Assembly: GCA_021234155.1 (NCBI GenBank)
Contig: JAJEKV010000079.1
Span: 2,383,914-2,447,913 of the forward strand
DNA from: Isoetes taiwanensis
Lineage: Eukaryota; Streptophyta; Lycopodiopsida; Isoetales; Isoetaceae
Direction: 5' to 3'
DNA length: 64,000 nt
Below are positions 23,021 to 33,779 of the stretch, in pieces (position 1 is the stretch's first letter; each line of letters begins with the position of its first letter). The translations under genes and the position numbers were made by a program. The notes beneath the pieces were generated by a model. That model made no database searches. It was given only the letters and a program-made list of their open reading frames with translations, and was not told the origin of the DNA.

Positions 23021-23647
23021 TCTATATCATAGAGTTAGGCTCTTTAGTTAGAGTCTGGTATCTAGAGATCTAAGTGGCCGCTATGGGCAATTTAATAGGC
23101 TAAACCTACTGATTCAATGACTGGAAGACGGTTTAGGCTATTAAATTGACTAAATACCTGATCCTTGACTTGCTCCTCCTGCCCTGAGCTCAACCATCTT
23201 GCTGAACTGCTTGAATCAAGGAAAACTAATGGTGCAATTCGCTCAGACAGAGTCTGGGAGGCAGTTTTGATTCCTGGGGCAGCCAAAACAGAGCTCTAGA
23301 ATCCTATGGACGAAAATGGCAAGTTAGGGTTTCCTCCTACCTAAATAGACAAGGGGTTAGGGCTAGGGTTTCCAATTATCCCTTTAGGCATGTGGGATAA
23401 TTGGGAATGGCCCACTTGCCTTTAATGGCTAGGTGGCATAAATGTATCCACATGGAAAGGTGTGCACCCTAATAAATGTGCACATTGGTAAATGTGCACA
23501 TTAATAAATGCATATACCTTGCAAGTTGCCCCCTAGGGGCTACCCGCTTGGCTACCGTCGGCGTACACGTCAGTCGGAGTGGCGTGTACGCGTGACGAGG
23601 CAGTACAGTATACGTCCTGGGACCGTATACTGTGCTGGAACGTCACA
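23021..23647 (-). repeat. Truncated 3' LTR
   Basis: Direct repeat of 26821-27457, with scattered substitutions and a few short indels (for example 'gaagatggagccaacaagg' is shorter here). Its outer (U5) part is missing: the left edge abuts unrelated sequence at 23020. Confidence 0.9.
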
Positions 23648-23791
23648 TGTACGGTTAGTTTCGTTTGTTCTCTTGCATTATATGTGTTGTTGGTATAGTT
23701 GCGGAACAAAATACATCAACAAAACATTTAAAGTGTAACAGAAATTATATTTATATTATATATATACAACGCCCCTGGGATCAAGAGTCTA

Positions 23792-24079
23792 CTATTCTTG
23801 AAATCGCCGGTAGGATGGGTTATCTTCGAGGAACTTCTTAACTTGGGCGTTCCTACTGAGCGTCCCAAGTTCCTGAGGACGTTGGTTGATGACCCGCCCT
23901 GCAAAGCTCTCACTAATTCCTCTAATGTAAGTTGCGGTCACTGCCAGTCTTCCCTGCCGTCGATAAGGTATGGCGAAGTCGAAGATGTCGAGTGCCATCG
24001 CTCTCTTGACTAAGACGGCATAGTCGATGTTGGCAGCTAGCCGAGCATGCCGGCCAAAGCCTGAGAGCGCGATGAGCAT
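23792..24079 (-). CDS. Unrecognised protein of the minus LTR element, C-terminal frame
   Basis: The minus-strand frame remains open upstream of the ATG at 24079 to about 24160 (DTISPRRAGGRIAVIHR). It contains FGRHARLAANIDYAV, ALDIFDFAIPYRRQG and ends VKKFLEDNPSYRRFQE. It is the second frame in the element's interior and may be joined to the 24456-25337 frame by a frameshift or splice. No cysteine knuckle, protease or polymerase motif. I do not recognise the family. Confidence 0.45.
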   Translation of the reverse strand: MLIALSGFGRHARLAANIDYAVLVKRAMALDIFDFAIPYRRQGRLAVTATYIRGISESFAGRVINQRPQELGTLSRNAQVKKFLEDNPSYRRFQE

Positions 24080-24455
24080 GAATACTCCTTCCTCGCCCCT
24101 AGGGGTGAATTTGCGGTGGATTACCGCTATTCTCCCGCCGGCCCGGCGAGGGGAGATAGTATCGCAAATGACACATCAAGTGCGTCGTTGTTGATTCTTC
24201 GCCTCCTCGGCCACCAGCCTCATGTCTCTCCGGCATATTATTCGACTTCCACCTAAGTGAGCTCTCTCGTAATCCCTAATCAAGGCCGGCTCGCCTCGAG
24301 GTCGAACTTCGCCTCTTCTCTCTCCGTCAGGCTGGTATCAAGAGCTCTCGGCATTAAAATGTTTGAGCTCTTGCCGAGGATTCCCATCTATTCCTGGATG
24401 GCATAAAACTCCTCTTCACGGCAGTTCCCGAGCTTCCATTATCTCTTTGATGTTG

Positions 24456-25337
24456 TCAGAGGGCTTGGATGTCTGAAGTCGACTCTCCTGTGTAAGTGTC
24501 GGCTTTCCTTACTTGAAGCGGGAAGTCGGAAGCTCCCCGGACGACGAAATCATCCAGGTCTGATTGCCGCAGTTGGTGCAAAAACTCGCCGAAGCCCAGA
24601 TTCCCGCCCCCGCATTCGAAGGTTCGGATGTCGCCGAGGAGCGCTCCCTCGCCGTCGATGATAATGGGGGCTAGGCTTGTGATACCTAGCCCAAGGGGTG
24701 GGGCGATCCTGAGGGTTTGCCGGCTCCATTCGAATTCCTGCAACTCCTGCTCTGCTAACCGCTGCTCTTCTGTTGGATCGAGCTCGACGTAGTCCTTTTC
24801 TTCTGATTCTTCGTCTCCTCCTCTTCCTTCTTGCTCCTGTTGGTACTGCAAAAGGAGCTGCTCTGCTGCTGAGGAGGCTAAGGGGTCCACATCCATGGGA
24901 GGGATAGAGGTTTCCCCTATGGGGTTTTCGGCATGGTGGGAGAGAAAAATTGCTAAGGCGGCGGTGTAGGAGAAATACTTGGTCCTGTCAACTGTCAAGA
25001 CCATGTAGTCCGGCAACCTCTGGGCCTTGTTGGTCAAGTACTTGGCAATGTTCGGAACATCACCCAAGGCTGCTTGAAGGGATTGCCTGGGAACAAAGTA
25101 GCCTGTGCAAGGGGGGAGCTGCACTAAGGATGGTCCTACCCTAGCTTGGAACTCGGACAGAACTTGTCTATATGCTGGGGTTGCGTGCAGAGTGGCTTTG
25201 ACATCTATTTCTCTTTGGAAGAGTCGGAAAATGTCATTGACATCGGCCTCGGCAGCATGGGCACTGGCGCTGTACCATCGCCTGAAGTCAGCAGTTGCCA
25301 TGGATCTAGGGGAGATGAGACTAACAAACGGATGCAA
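24456..25337 (-). CDS. Unrecognised 293-aa protein of the minus LTR element
   Basis: The longest intact non-repetitive frame in the window. N-terminal half helical and mixed, with RRWYSASAHAAEADVNDIFR, then VQLPPCTGYFVPRQ and VDRTKYFSYTAALAIFL. A strongly acidic E/Q-rich middle (QQEQEGRGGDEESEEKDYVE) follows, then a C-terminal part with LGITSLAPIIIDGEGALLGD. The position just downstream of the PBS is where gag normally lies, but no CCHC knuckle is visible. Gag-like by position only; it could also be a captured gene. Confidence 0.6.
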   Translation of the reverse strand: MHPFVSLISPRSMATADFRRWYSASAHAAEADVNDIFRLFQREIDVKATLHATPAYRQVLSEFQARVGPSLVQLPPCTGYFVPRQSLQAALGDVPNIAKYLTNKAQRLPDYMVLTVDRTKYFSYTAALAIFLSHHAENPIGETSIPPMDVDPLASSAAEQLLLQYQQEQEGRGGDEESEEKDYVELDPTEEQRLAEQELQEFEWSRQTLRIAPPLGLGITSLAPIIIDGEGALLGDIRTFECGGGNLGFGEFLHQLRQSDLDDFVVRGASDFPLQVRKADTYTGESTSDIQAL

Positions 25338-25859
25338 AAGCGCCTCAGGGAGCTGGAAAATCGCCTAAAAGGTCAAGAGCAAACTTGTAGGGTGCTATGT
25401 GAGAAATGGGTACCTATTTATAGAGAAGGGGAAAAACCCTAATTTTTGGATGACTTGAAAAACTCTTGGGGTTGGGCAATTCTAGCCTATGTTGAGGTCC
25501 AAGTGGGAGTTGGAAGACTAATTTGAGGGTATGAGCATGACTGGATTATCTAAGGAACCTATTGCAACAACCTAGGAATCAATTGGATATGGCATGGTGG
25601 CAAAATTGCTAGGAGGTCTCACACGTTGCGCCTCGTTCAAAAACTGGAGTTTTGTTTTTAGACCAGGCGCGACGTGTGAGACAAAACTCTATTTTGGTCA
25701 AAACTTATTATGTTCCAATTCACTTAACTGTTACTAGCTTAGCATATATTACAAAAATGAGAAAAAAAAAAATTCCCATTTTTCGAGGTTTGAGGATCCT
25801 ATCAAGTTAGTACTAATGGGAGTATGGTCAGTGCTTTGCTCTTGGTCTCCAAGAACATT

Positions 25860-25871
25860 GCTCTGATACCA
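25860..25871 (-). other. Primer-binding site for initiator tRNA-Met
   Basis: The minus strand reads TGGTATCAGAGC, the standard plant retrotransposon primer site, one base inside the LTR end. Confidence 0.85.
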
Positions 25872-25872
25872 C

Positions 25873-27457
25873 TGTGACGTCCCCTACTCGTATACGATGC
25901 ACCCACCGTATACAAACAGGAGTTCATCCCCCATACCAGTTCCATACTGATACAGGGCCCTCCACATAGCACTGCACCCGTAACGAGTCCCAGTGGGAAG
26001 AGTGAAGGGGTCATTTTACCTTGTCTCCCTCAGGGCCTACCTAGCTGGGGAAGCGTAAACATACATGTCAGTATACAACATAATCACATATCCACCTCGA
26101 AGGGTGGTACATCAACATCTGCATAGACAAGGATCAGCACAAAACATATGGGTTCCTACCCAAGGCTCAGACTCGAAGGAATGACTGACGGCTTGGGTCT
26201 CCAGAGTTCCTTGCAGACAGAATTTATGGCAATGGATTTGGCTGGCATATGAACATGGCTTAGGGTGGTCCACTCCATCCGCCCCTCCTGTGCACACTTT
26301 GCAGAGTAGGTTGAAAAGTGTTGGGGCTCGATCAGAGCCCACGGGATGCATAGCCAAAGGGGCTATTCCCCGGGTTGCATCTCCCCGCCCGATGGGGCAG
26401 GTAGGGATCACTCCCTCCAGAGGTCTACATGCTGACTCAAGGTGACTAGAGGGCCACTGCCCTTGTTCGACTGAACCCACTGGAAAGTGAACACCACTCC
26501 ACGGGTGTCGAGCCCATGCCTTGCCCGCACTCAGTGGCAAGCCATTAGACCTAGTCACAATGATCCCCGGTAGGCCTTACACACCAGAGGGATCGTTCAA
26601 GAGTCAGAACACGAACCTCCTTCTTAGCCGGGCCGGCCCTTCACCCACAACCTGTGTGTGGATCTTGTACACGTGCCTAATCTACAAAGTGTGCTAGAGA
26701 GGCTAATCTAGGAGCATCAACTACCAAGCTTTGGGGTCTCTACCCCCCTTCCCAATACAAGGAGTTCACAGAGATACATCATCCATATACATCACAGAAG
26801 AACTAAAGAACTAAATCTAATCTATATCATAGAGTTAGGTTCTTTAGTTAGTGTCTGGTATCTGAGAATCTAAATGGCTGCTATGGGCAATTTAATAGGC
26901 TAAACCTACTGATACAATGACTGGAAGATGGTTTAGGCTATTAAATTGACTAAATACCTGATCCTTGTGTTGCTCCTCCTGACCTGAGTTCGACCATCCT
27001 GCTGAACTGCTTGAAGATGGAGCCAACAAGGAAAACTAATGGTGCAATTCGTTCAGACAGAGTCTGGGAGGCGGTTTTGACCCCTTGAGCAAGCAAAACA
27101 AAGCTCTAAAACCCTATGGACGAAAATAGCAAGTTAGGGTTTCTCCTACCTAAATAGACAAGGGGTTAGGGCTAGGGTTTCCAATTATCCCTTTAAGCAT
27201 GTGGGATAATTGGGTATGGCCCACTTGCCTTTAATGGCTAGGTGGCATAAAGGTATCCACATGGGAAAATGTGCACCTTGATAAATGTGCACATTGGTAA
27301 ATGTGCACATTAATAAATGCACATACCGTGCAAGTTGCCCCCTAGGGGCTACCCGCCTAGCTACACGTCGGCGTACACGTCAGTCGGGATGGCGTGTACG
27401 CGTGACGAGGCAGTACAGTATACGTCCTGGGACCGTATACTGTGCTGGAACGTCACA
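25873..27457 (-). repeat. Full 5' LTR (1585 bp) of the minus element
   Basis: Bounded by TGTGACGT and ACGTCACA. Contains the palindromic GCCCCCTAGGGGC near 27337, tandem 'aatgtgcacatt' words near 27290 and paired 'tgtatacg'-type words near both ends. Homologous in its U5-side half to the interrupted LTR at 39911-41452. Confidence 0.9.
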
Positions 27458-27744
27458 AGCAGCCCCCGAAGTGTGTGCATGATTGTAGAGGGAGCACGAC
27501 TTCGACCACGTCAAGGAGCAATGGAGACGCCAGGGATGGGAGGAAGTGCTTCTGGAGCAGGTAGATGGAGTAGAGTCATGGTAGTTCATCTGGAAGTTAG
27601 CACTCCAGATGGTCTGTATGTTGTATCTAGAGTAGAGCCATCCTAGAACCCTTGTTGAACATCTTGAACCCTAATCAAGGAATCCTAGCTGTAAGTTAGA
27701 TATATATGATTAGGTTAAGATGTTCTTATGATGTTACCATGATA
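27458..27744 (+). repeat. Left piece of an older LTR, target of later insertions
   Basis: This is the left flank of the 12-kb transposon and, joined to 39911 onward, reads continuously. Its sequence is only distantly like the 5' half of the LTR family. Its own TG start is not visible, apparently removed where the minus LTR element sits at 27457. Confidence 0.5.
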
Positions 27745-27753
27745 TGATGTGAT
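27745..27753. repeat. Target-site duplication, left copy
   Basis: TGATGTGAT, identical to 39902-39910 on the far side of the 12-kb transposon. Confidence 0.9.
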
Positions 27754-27778
27754 AAGTCGTATTTAATTAAAGTGGGAC
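27754..27778 (+). repeat. Left terminal inverted repeat (25 bp)
   Basis: Exact inverse of 39877-39901; the match ends after ...AGTGGGAC, where the two ends diverge. Confidence 0.92.
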
Positions 27779-27949
27779 AAATCTTGAATTTTGGGACTCG
27801 GACTGAAAATGGGACTCACACACCATAAAAGAAATTTCTGAATTGATTGCTTGAATAGAATTACACATGACACACATAGAATTGGGTTACTTGTTTTCCT
27901 CATAAATTTTACAAACCACTAGTTGAGAAAGTTTTCAAACTTCTCAATA

Positions 27950-30844
27950 TTATGCACCCTCATACAATGATATAGCATGGAGGTTGCTCATGGCCTTGTC
28001 CATCTCCTTTCTTGGGATCTTGTGTGTGTTGTCTTTTGCAATGTGAGAACTTGGATATGACCATACCACACATTCCACCAATTCCCTCCTTTGAGGGTCA
28101 GCATAATTTGGCCTCCACTTCTTCTCCCAAAGATCGCCGCTGTATTGCTCCTTCAAGTTGCCCTTCTTGTGCCTCCCAATGGGCTCCCAATATTGAATTT
28201 GGAATCCAGGACGCAACTCCTCTCCATCAGGCATAGTGGTGGTCACATCAGAGAGTGCCACCCCTAACCATATTGGACAGTCCTCATCATCATCGCCTTA
28301 CTAGCACAAAGTATCCTTCCTTGATGTCCTCAAAGGGATCCCACTCAGAAGATCAAACCACTTCGGCTTTGAGGCCTTACTTCCCACAAACCACTTGGGA
28401 CCCAAGTGAGCATTCTTAGACGTGCTTGCACCTTGAGAACCCTCCCATCTTGACTCGCAAGAACCCGCCTCTTAGCTCCCTCCCACATGGTCGCTCGGTT
28501 TCTAAGCATGTTACAACTTTCTCCCAAGACTTGATTAGGGAGTCCATTTGATTTTTCTTAAGAGTGGAGGTGTGCTTTCCATTTCAACATCATCCCAAGC
28601 GCTTATGTAATCCTTGATGCCCTTCACCAGCTGGCTAGAGTCTTTGACTGCCTTGAAGGGAGGTAGTGGTTTTGGCTGCCCTTTTAGGAATGAGAACTTC
28701 ACCAAAGAACACCCCTTTGCCACAACTCGATACCTTGTACAGCATCCACAACTTGTCACCTGGTCTCCACTTATATTGCATGATTGGTATTCCATCCCTA
28801 ACCCAAAACTTGAATTGAAGTGGCTTTGTGTGTCCTCAATAACCGGTCCTTGCCATCTAGCAAGTATCCTTCTACAAATGATTTCCAATCAAGAACCTCA
28901 TCCATCAAGAAAGCCATTGGGTTGGGGTCAATGCAGCTCAAACACATCCATTAGTTCGTGGAGAGTGGTCACGCTTTTCTCTCTTGAGCTTGGTGGAGAA
29001 AGTTCCAAAGAATCCATCAATATCATCATGCGTATGCCCAACCATCATGAATCCCACTTTCACAACTTTGAATACTCCCACCGCCGCCAAGTATGACATT
29101 GCCCCAAACATCCATCTATTCTTGTTTTCTTTCCAACAGCTTGTCCAACCGAACACATAGCTCCTCAGCAAAGATTTCTAGTAAGGGGAAATCATCCCAA
29201 GTCCTCCTTGATTCACTAGGCACCTTGATGTGAGCTCTTTTTATCCGCCTTTGGTAACAAAGCGGTTGATCATCCATCAAAGCCTCAAAATGGGTGCTGA
29301 AGGGGAATACCTCCTCCCTTCTATCGATCCTTTCTCTAGTGTTCTCAAGCACTTGAAAATAGAGCTCACATGGAAGTTTGGATCATCTCTCCATAGATCA
29401 AGCACAAAATGACCATATGTTCCAGCCCATGACCATGTGTTAATACACCCGCCAGACTTACTTTCATCTGAAAAGCGCTTTTGACAACGCTTTGGGTAAA
29501 GGATCTAGCTTTGGCAAGAAAGTCTTGTGTTGGTCCATCTTATCATGAATTATACACAAAAATTTGTCCCACCGCATCTCGTAAAATGTTCTCCACCGCC
29601 AATACAACCGCCTACATGATATTTGGTCTCTTTGGTGATCTCGCAAATTGCTCCCCTAATTGCCATTCTTTCTTTCTCTATTGCAGCTGATGCAAGTGTA
29701 TCCTTGAGTTGAATGCAAGTGTTGCACTTTGAGAATGGCATGTGTTGTAGGACACTCACGTCCGAGAAGTGAGTGCTCCATAACTTGCTGAAATGTGATT
29801 GAGAAAGAGGCCTACCTCCAAAGAGGTTTCTAGGATGGAGTTGACCTCCTTAAGGCACTCCTTTTGGATATAGTGTTGTGGCAACACTTGCACCACTCGC
29901 ACACCGTGCTCGCTCACCTTCGACTTGTGGGGCATAGATTGAGACATGTATCTCACAAAGCTCTCAAGACCGCAATGGCCTTTAGAGTATTTGCTCTAGG
30001 TTTCAAAGTGAGTGCATTACCATGTTGGAACAAAGTGTGCCCTTTTCTAACCTCGCCCCCAAAGATTCAGAAAATGAAGACTTGCTCACCCCAAGAATCC
30101 ATCTCAATGCTCTCATACATACCTTCATTCCCCTCAATTGATATAGCAAACCGGCCCCGTGTTTTCATCATAGCTGGAATTCCTACACAAGGAGTAAATG
30201 AAATTAATCCTATCTTTTGAAGTCGTCCAATGTATTGGGACCTTATCCGCACGAGGTCATCCACATTGTAATGCACTGGCAATCTAGGTTGCAACACTCT
30301 TGTCCCCTAATTGCCTCCGTGTTTTCTTTGGTTGGTGCCATACTTTCCATCCTTTCTAAATATTTGTCACTTCTAGGCCTCTTTGGCACCTTTTGGTCGC
30401 CTTTTATGAAAGACATAGCGCCTCTTCCTTGTGATCAAAGGATGCTCATCGACCACCAAATCTTCCACATGGCCTTGGGTGGGCCTTGGGGTGTGTAGTT
30501 CAGTAGGGCATTCTAGAGTATCACCATTCTTGTGTGTAATAAATCTAATTGGCCATCTCAACTGAGCTTGGGACTCCAAAGAGCCCCGAGCACACAATGC
30601 AATCACTAGAGCTTCCCTGGGACATGATAGTATCAACTTCGATAAGAAGCTTCACAATGCCAACTCCAAGATGTTCATCTCCCAGCCTCTCATCATTCAC
30701 ACTATCAAATGGATCAACTGCAGTTATTATGCCCTCTCAAGAAATACCATCCGGGTGCAAGGGTGCAACAAAAGGCAACCCATCCTCCTCCATTGGAGCC
30801 TAGGGCAATGGCCTCCTTTGGACTTCCCCGCTCCATTTTACTCA
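27950..30844 (-). pseudogene. Transposase-like gene (DUF7869-type motifs), frame-broken
   Basis: Minus-strand pieces in order: MSKMERGSPKEAIALGSNGG; VDPFDSVNDERLGDEHLGVG; YNVDDLVRIRSQYIGRLQKI; MRYMSQSMPHKSKVSEHGVR; HMPFSKCNTCIQLKDTL; FLCIIHDKMDQHKT (first Asp candidates); CVRLD followed after a frameshift by CWKENKNRWMFGAMSYL (second Asp); VGHTHDDIDGFFGTFSTKLK (third acidic cluster); LARWQGPVIEDTQSHF; KGQPKPLPPFKAVKDSSQLV; and a C-terminal frame ending at 27950. The D-K-M-D ... D ... G-H-T-H-D-D-I-D series is that of transposon-encoded proteins I know as DUF7869, presumed RNase H-fold DDE enzymes. It sits beside the left TIR and is the likely mobilising enzyme, but stops and frameshifts between pieces suggest it is inactive, or spliced and error-containing. 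Confidence 0.7.
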
Positions 30845-30879
30845 TCTCACATGCTCCCTGAATGAAAAAGCTCACATTA

Positions 30880-31095
30880 AAACCATATAGCCCCAAACAC
30901 CACAAATATGACCATATGAACCATATAAAACCATACAAACATATTAAATATAACCATATTAAATCATACAACCATATTAACTAAAATCATATAACCATAT
31001 TAAAGGATACAACCACACTCATTCTAAACCATATGTGAACATTGTAACCATATATACCATTGATACTATTCAACCATTGAAACCTTATTAAATAC
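30880..31095 (+). repeat. Degenerate (A)ACCATAT-rich repeat
   Basis: About twenty words of the form accatat / accatatta / accataca in 215 bp, AT-rich, just upstream of the transposase gene start. Possibly a promoter-proximal minisatellite. Confidence 0.7.
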
Positions 31096-31236
31096 ATAAG
31101 ACAACATATATAAACATATAACTAACCCTTTCATATCTTGGCATGGCCACGCGGGCGCTTCTTCGAGGTCGAAACCGCGGGCCACGCCAAGAATCCGCGA
31201 CCGCCACGCCATGGAGGGCATGGCCCACACGCGATG

Positions 31237-31244
31237 TATATATT
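31237..31244. promoter_or_regulatory. Possible TATA box between divergent genes
   Basis: TATATATT after a GC-rich block (31143-31225) in the gap between the minus transposase and the plus-strand region. No transcript evidence; weak. Confidence 0.2.
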
Positions 31245-32143
31245 ATTGCACTTTTACGAGGTTCGAGGGTGCAGCCAGAATTAACTGCACCCTCTTCCTC
31301 TCCCCCCGACCATTCTTCCTCCCCTGTTTTCTCTGATCAGTCTTCGAGCTCCCTGTTTCCTTAGGCGCCCGCTTTACCGATCAGGCGATCGATCAAACCG
31401 AAATTATTCCAAATACCATCTTATGACAAAGAGCTTGGTCGACCGATCAGACGCCTTCCAAATACCGGGTTCTCGCAGTTCATTGTTCGAGCGGCGCATC
31501 ACCGAGAAGAAAGTGAGGCCCTTTTTTGTGCTGCTTTTTAGTTTTCTGTAAGTCTTTTAGTGCATTTTTTCTTATATTCTGTTGTTAGAGGCTCTTATTA
31601 ATCCCTGATACAATTTACAGCCCGACAAATCCTTATTCACGCTTTGTCAACGACTATACCCACATGGAATCAAGTCGGAAGCCTCCTCCTCATCCAAAAG
31701 AAATCTTCCGTGTATGTTTTTGTAATATCATACCCTTTTTAATCTCATTTTTCCAGACCGTTCTCCACTTTTCTCTCAGATCGTTTCTCCACTTTTCTCT
31801 GCTTTCTCATTAATCTTAATAATCTTTGTATTGTTTTCTGCTTTTTGTTATCTTTTTCTTGCTTGTGGTTGAATTGAATACATTGTACATGCACAAGTGA
31901 GAATAGTGGTTATAGTAGCAAGCAACCGAGAGAGAAATCATCGAGACCGGGTGTTAGGAAGTAAGATATTGCAGAGCATTAACAAAAATAACTAGGAATG
32001 TCTTTCTCCCAAAGAAGAATTCGTAATAGGAATTGCTTCACGTAATCTCCATTTCTAACTCACAAAGAAATCCAATCGCAGAGACATGCGAGGGAGTGGC
32101 GAAGTTGAGAATACTTCAGCCAACCAACAAGGAAGTACAGTTT
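31245..32143. other. Spacer inside the transposon
   Basis: No coding region recognised. 'gaccgatcag' / 'ccgatcaggcgatcgatc' words recur at 31378-31450, and T-rich stretches occur at 31530-31600 and 31730-31860. Confidence 0.4.
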
Positions 32144-32380
32144 CTTCTCGACTCATGAAGTCGAGAACTTCTCGACTCACGAGGCGAGAAGAGGGAGTGT
32201 ACACTCGACCTGCTGGCAGTGTTGAGGGATTCTCGACTCAGCGATCGGGATTGCACAGCCTACCCAATGTCTTCACATTCTTTAGAACCCTCGCTTGCAG
32301 CCTTCTCGACTCGTGAGTCGAGAATGTGATACCCCGCCAATGGCTCTTTGTGCAAATGGCAAGTAGTGCCTCCACCCACC

Positions 32381-33415
32381 GAGCCACTCTCCTTCAACCA
32401 TGCTCATCGAATATTGCTAAGAGGACCGGGTTCCCGACCGGGTGGAGGCCTCTACGACTAACCACCGAGGTGTTGGCCGCCGACCGCGAGTCGAAAAACG
32501 CAGTTCTAGTGCATTCGAAGCTGGCCCGCAGACCTCAACCACTCTCCTTCTATCTTCCTGACATTGCAAGGGAAGTGGTTTTGACCGCCTGCAGCCAACT
32601 CTTAGCAACCCAATTCTCCGCGGTGTGGTCGCAGCGGGCCTCTACCCAATCAAAGACCGCCTCCTTCAACCATCTTCGCCGAATATTGCGGGGGATGGGC
32701 TCGATTGGGTGGAGGCCTCGGGCGACTAACCACGAAGTTGTTAAAATGGCTGCTTTCTCGACTGCGTGAGTCGAAAAAACGCAGTTCTAGTGCACTTCTA
32801 GAGCTGGCCTCGGCAGACAACTAAACACTCTCCTTCTATCTTCCTGACATTGCGGGGAAGTGTTTTTACCGTCTCAGCAGCCAACTCTTAGCAACCCAAT
32901 TCTCCCAGGTGGTGTGGTCGCAGCATGCATGCATTCCACGGCTTGTCAGATGCATTCTCGCTCATGAAGTCGGGAATGCCTTACCCAACCGCACTCCATG
33001 TGTACTAACCGGAGTTCTGATGGTTAAGGCATTCTCGACTTGGCGAAGTCGAGAATGTAGACAGAAGTTGGGCATTCTCGACTCGCAAGTCGAGAATCCC
33101 TAGCCAGCCAATTCTCCTCAGAAACCGGTAGCAGCTGGCCTCGACCCGCCGAGTCACTCTTCTTTGAACCATCTTCGGCGAATAGTGCTAAGGGAGGGGC
33201 TCTGACCGGGTGGAGGCCTCTACAACCAACCACGTGGAAACCACAGAGGAAGCCAAGGCTTGCATTCTTTACAAGTACTGCACTTTCTATTCTCCCCCGC
33301 TTTTAGTCCCAAGTGCCTCTAGCCTGCCTCGAGAGCCACTCTCCTTCAACCATCTTCCTCGAATATTGCGAAGAGGAGTGGTTCTGACAGGGTGGAGGCC
33401 CCTCCCACTAACTAC
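32381..33415 (+). repeat. Four copies of an ~80-bp block
   Basis: The block running from 'cactctccttcaaccatctt' through 'cgaatattgc' to 'gggtggaggcctc' and 'actaaccac' occurs at about 32383-32466, 32658-32736, 33154-33236 and 33335-33415, spaced 180-500 bp. Hairpin repeats lie between. The minus strand repeatedly reads GRGLHPVR, but no long frame connects the copies. Confidence 0.85.
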
Positions 33416-33779
33416 AAGAGGATGCATTTGAACCGCATCTCCCCGGGCCTTAGTCCTAGCCTGATCTATGTACAACATTCCAAGTAAACAGTCCATGGAA
33501 AACAGACCTAAAACGAATCGTTTTTACCCTCGATCCAATGTTTCCTTGCCGAGCATCTATCAACCTAGAGAGTAAATCATCTCTCTAAGCCGAAAAATGC
33601 CGGACAAGGAAACACCGAATCGGCCGAGCTTATCAGCCAGCTCCATTATTTAAACACATACGCATGTTCTACAAGCCAAATAACATAGGCATCTCTCAAA
33701 CTCACCTCTTCACGCAGAATTCCTTGGGCCATCAGACACGGATCCCGCAGCCTCACCCGTAGTCTTTGCTTCTTCTCGT

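Larger units (their letters stand above)
23021..27457 (-). mobile_element. LTR retrotransposon (minus strand), non-autonomous, 3' LTR truncated
   Basis: In minus orientation: a full 5' LTR (27457 down to 25873), a primer site TGGTATCAGAGC complementary to initiator tRNA-Met (25871-25860), a 2.2-kb interior with two unrecognised frames, and a partial 3' LTR (23647-23021). On the plus strand the full LTR starts TGTGACGT and ends ACGTCACA, a perfect terminal inverted repeat. No protease, RT, RNase H or integrase is present. The 3' LTR lacks about 950 bp at its outer end. Confidence 0.88.

Noticed and set aside
23792-25337. Plant virus coat or nucleoprotein remnant
   Set aside because: The position between PBS and LTR of a retrotransposon explains it, and no conserved viral motif is recognisable.
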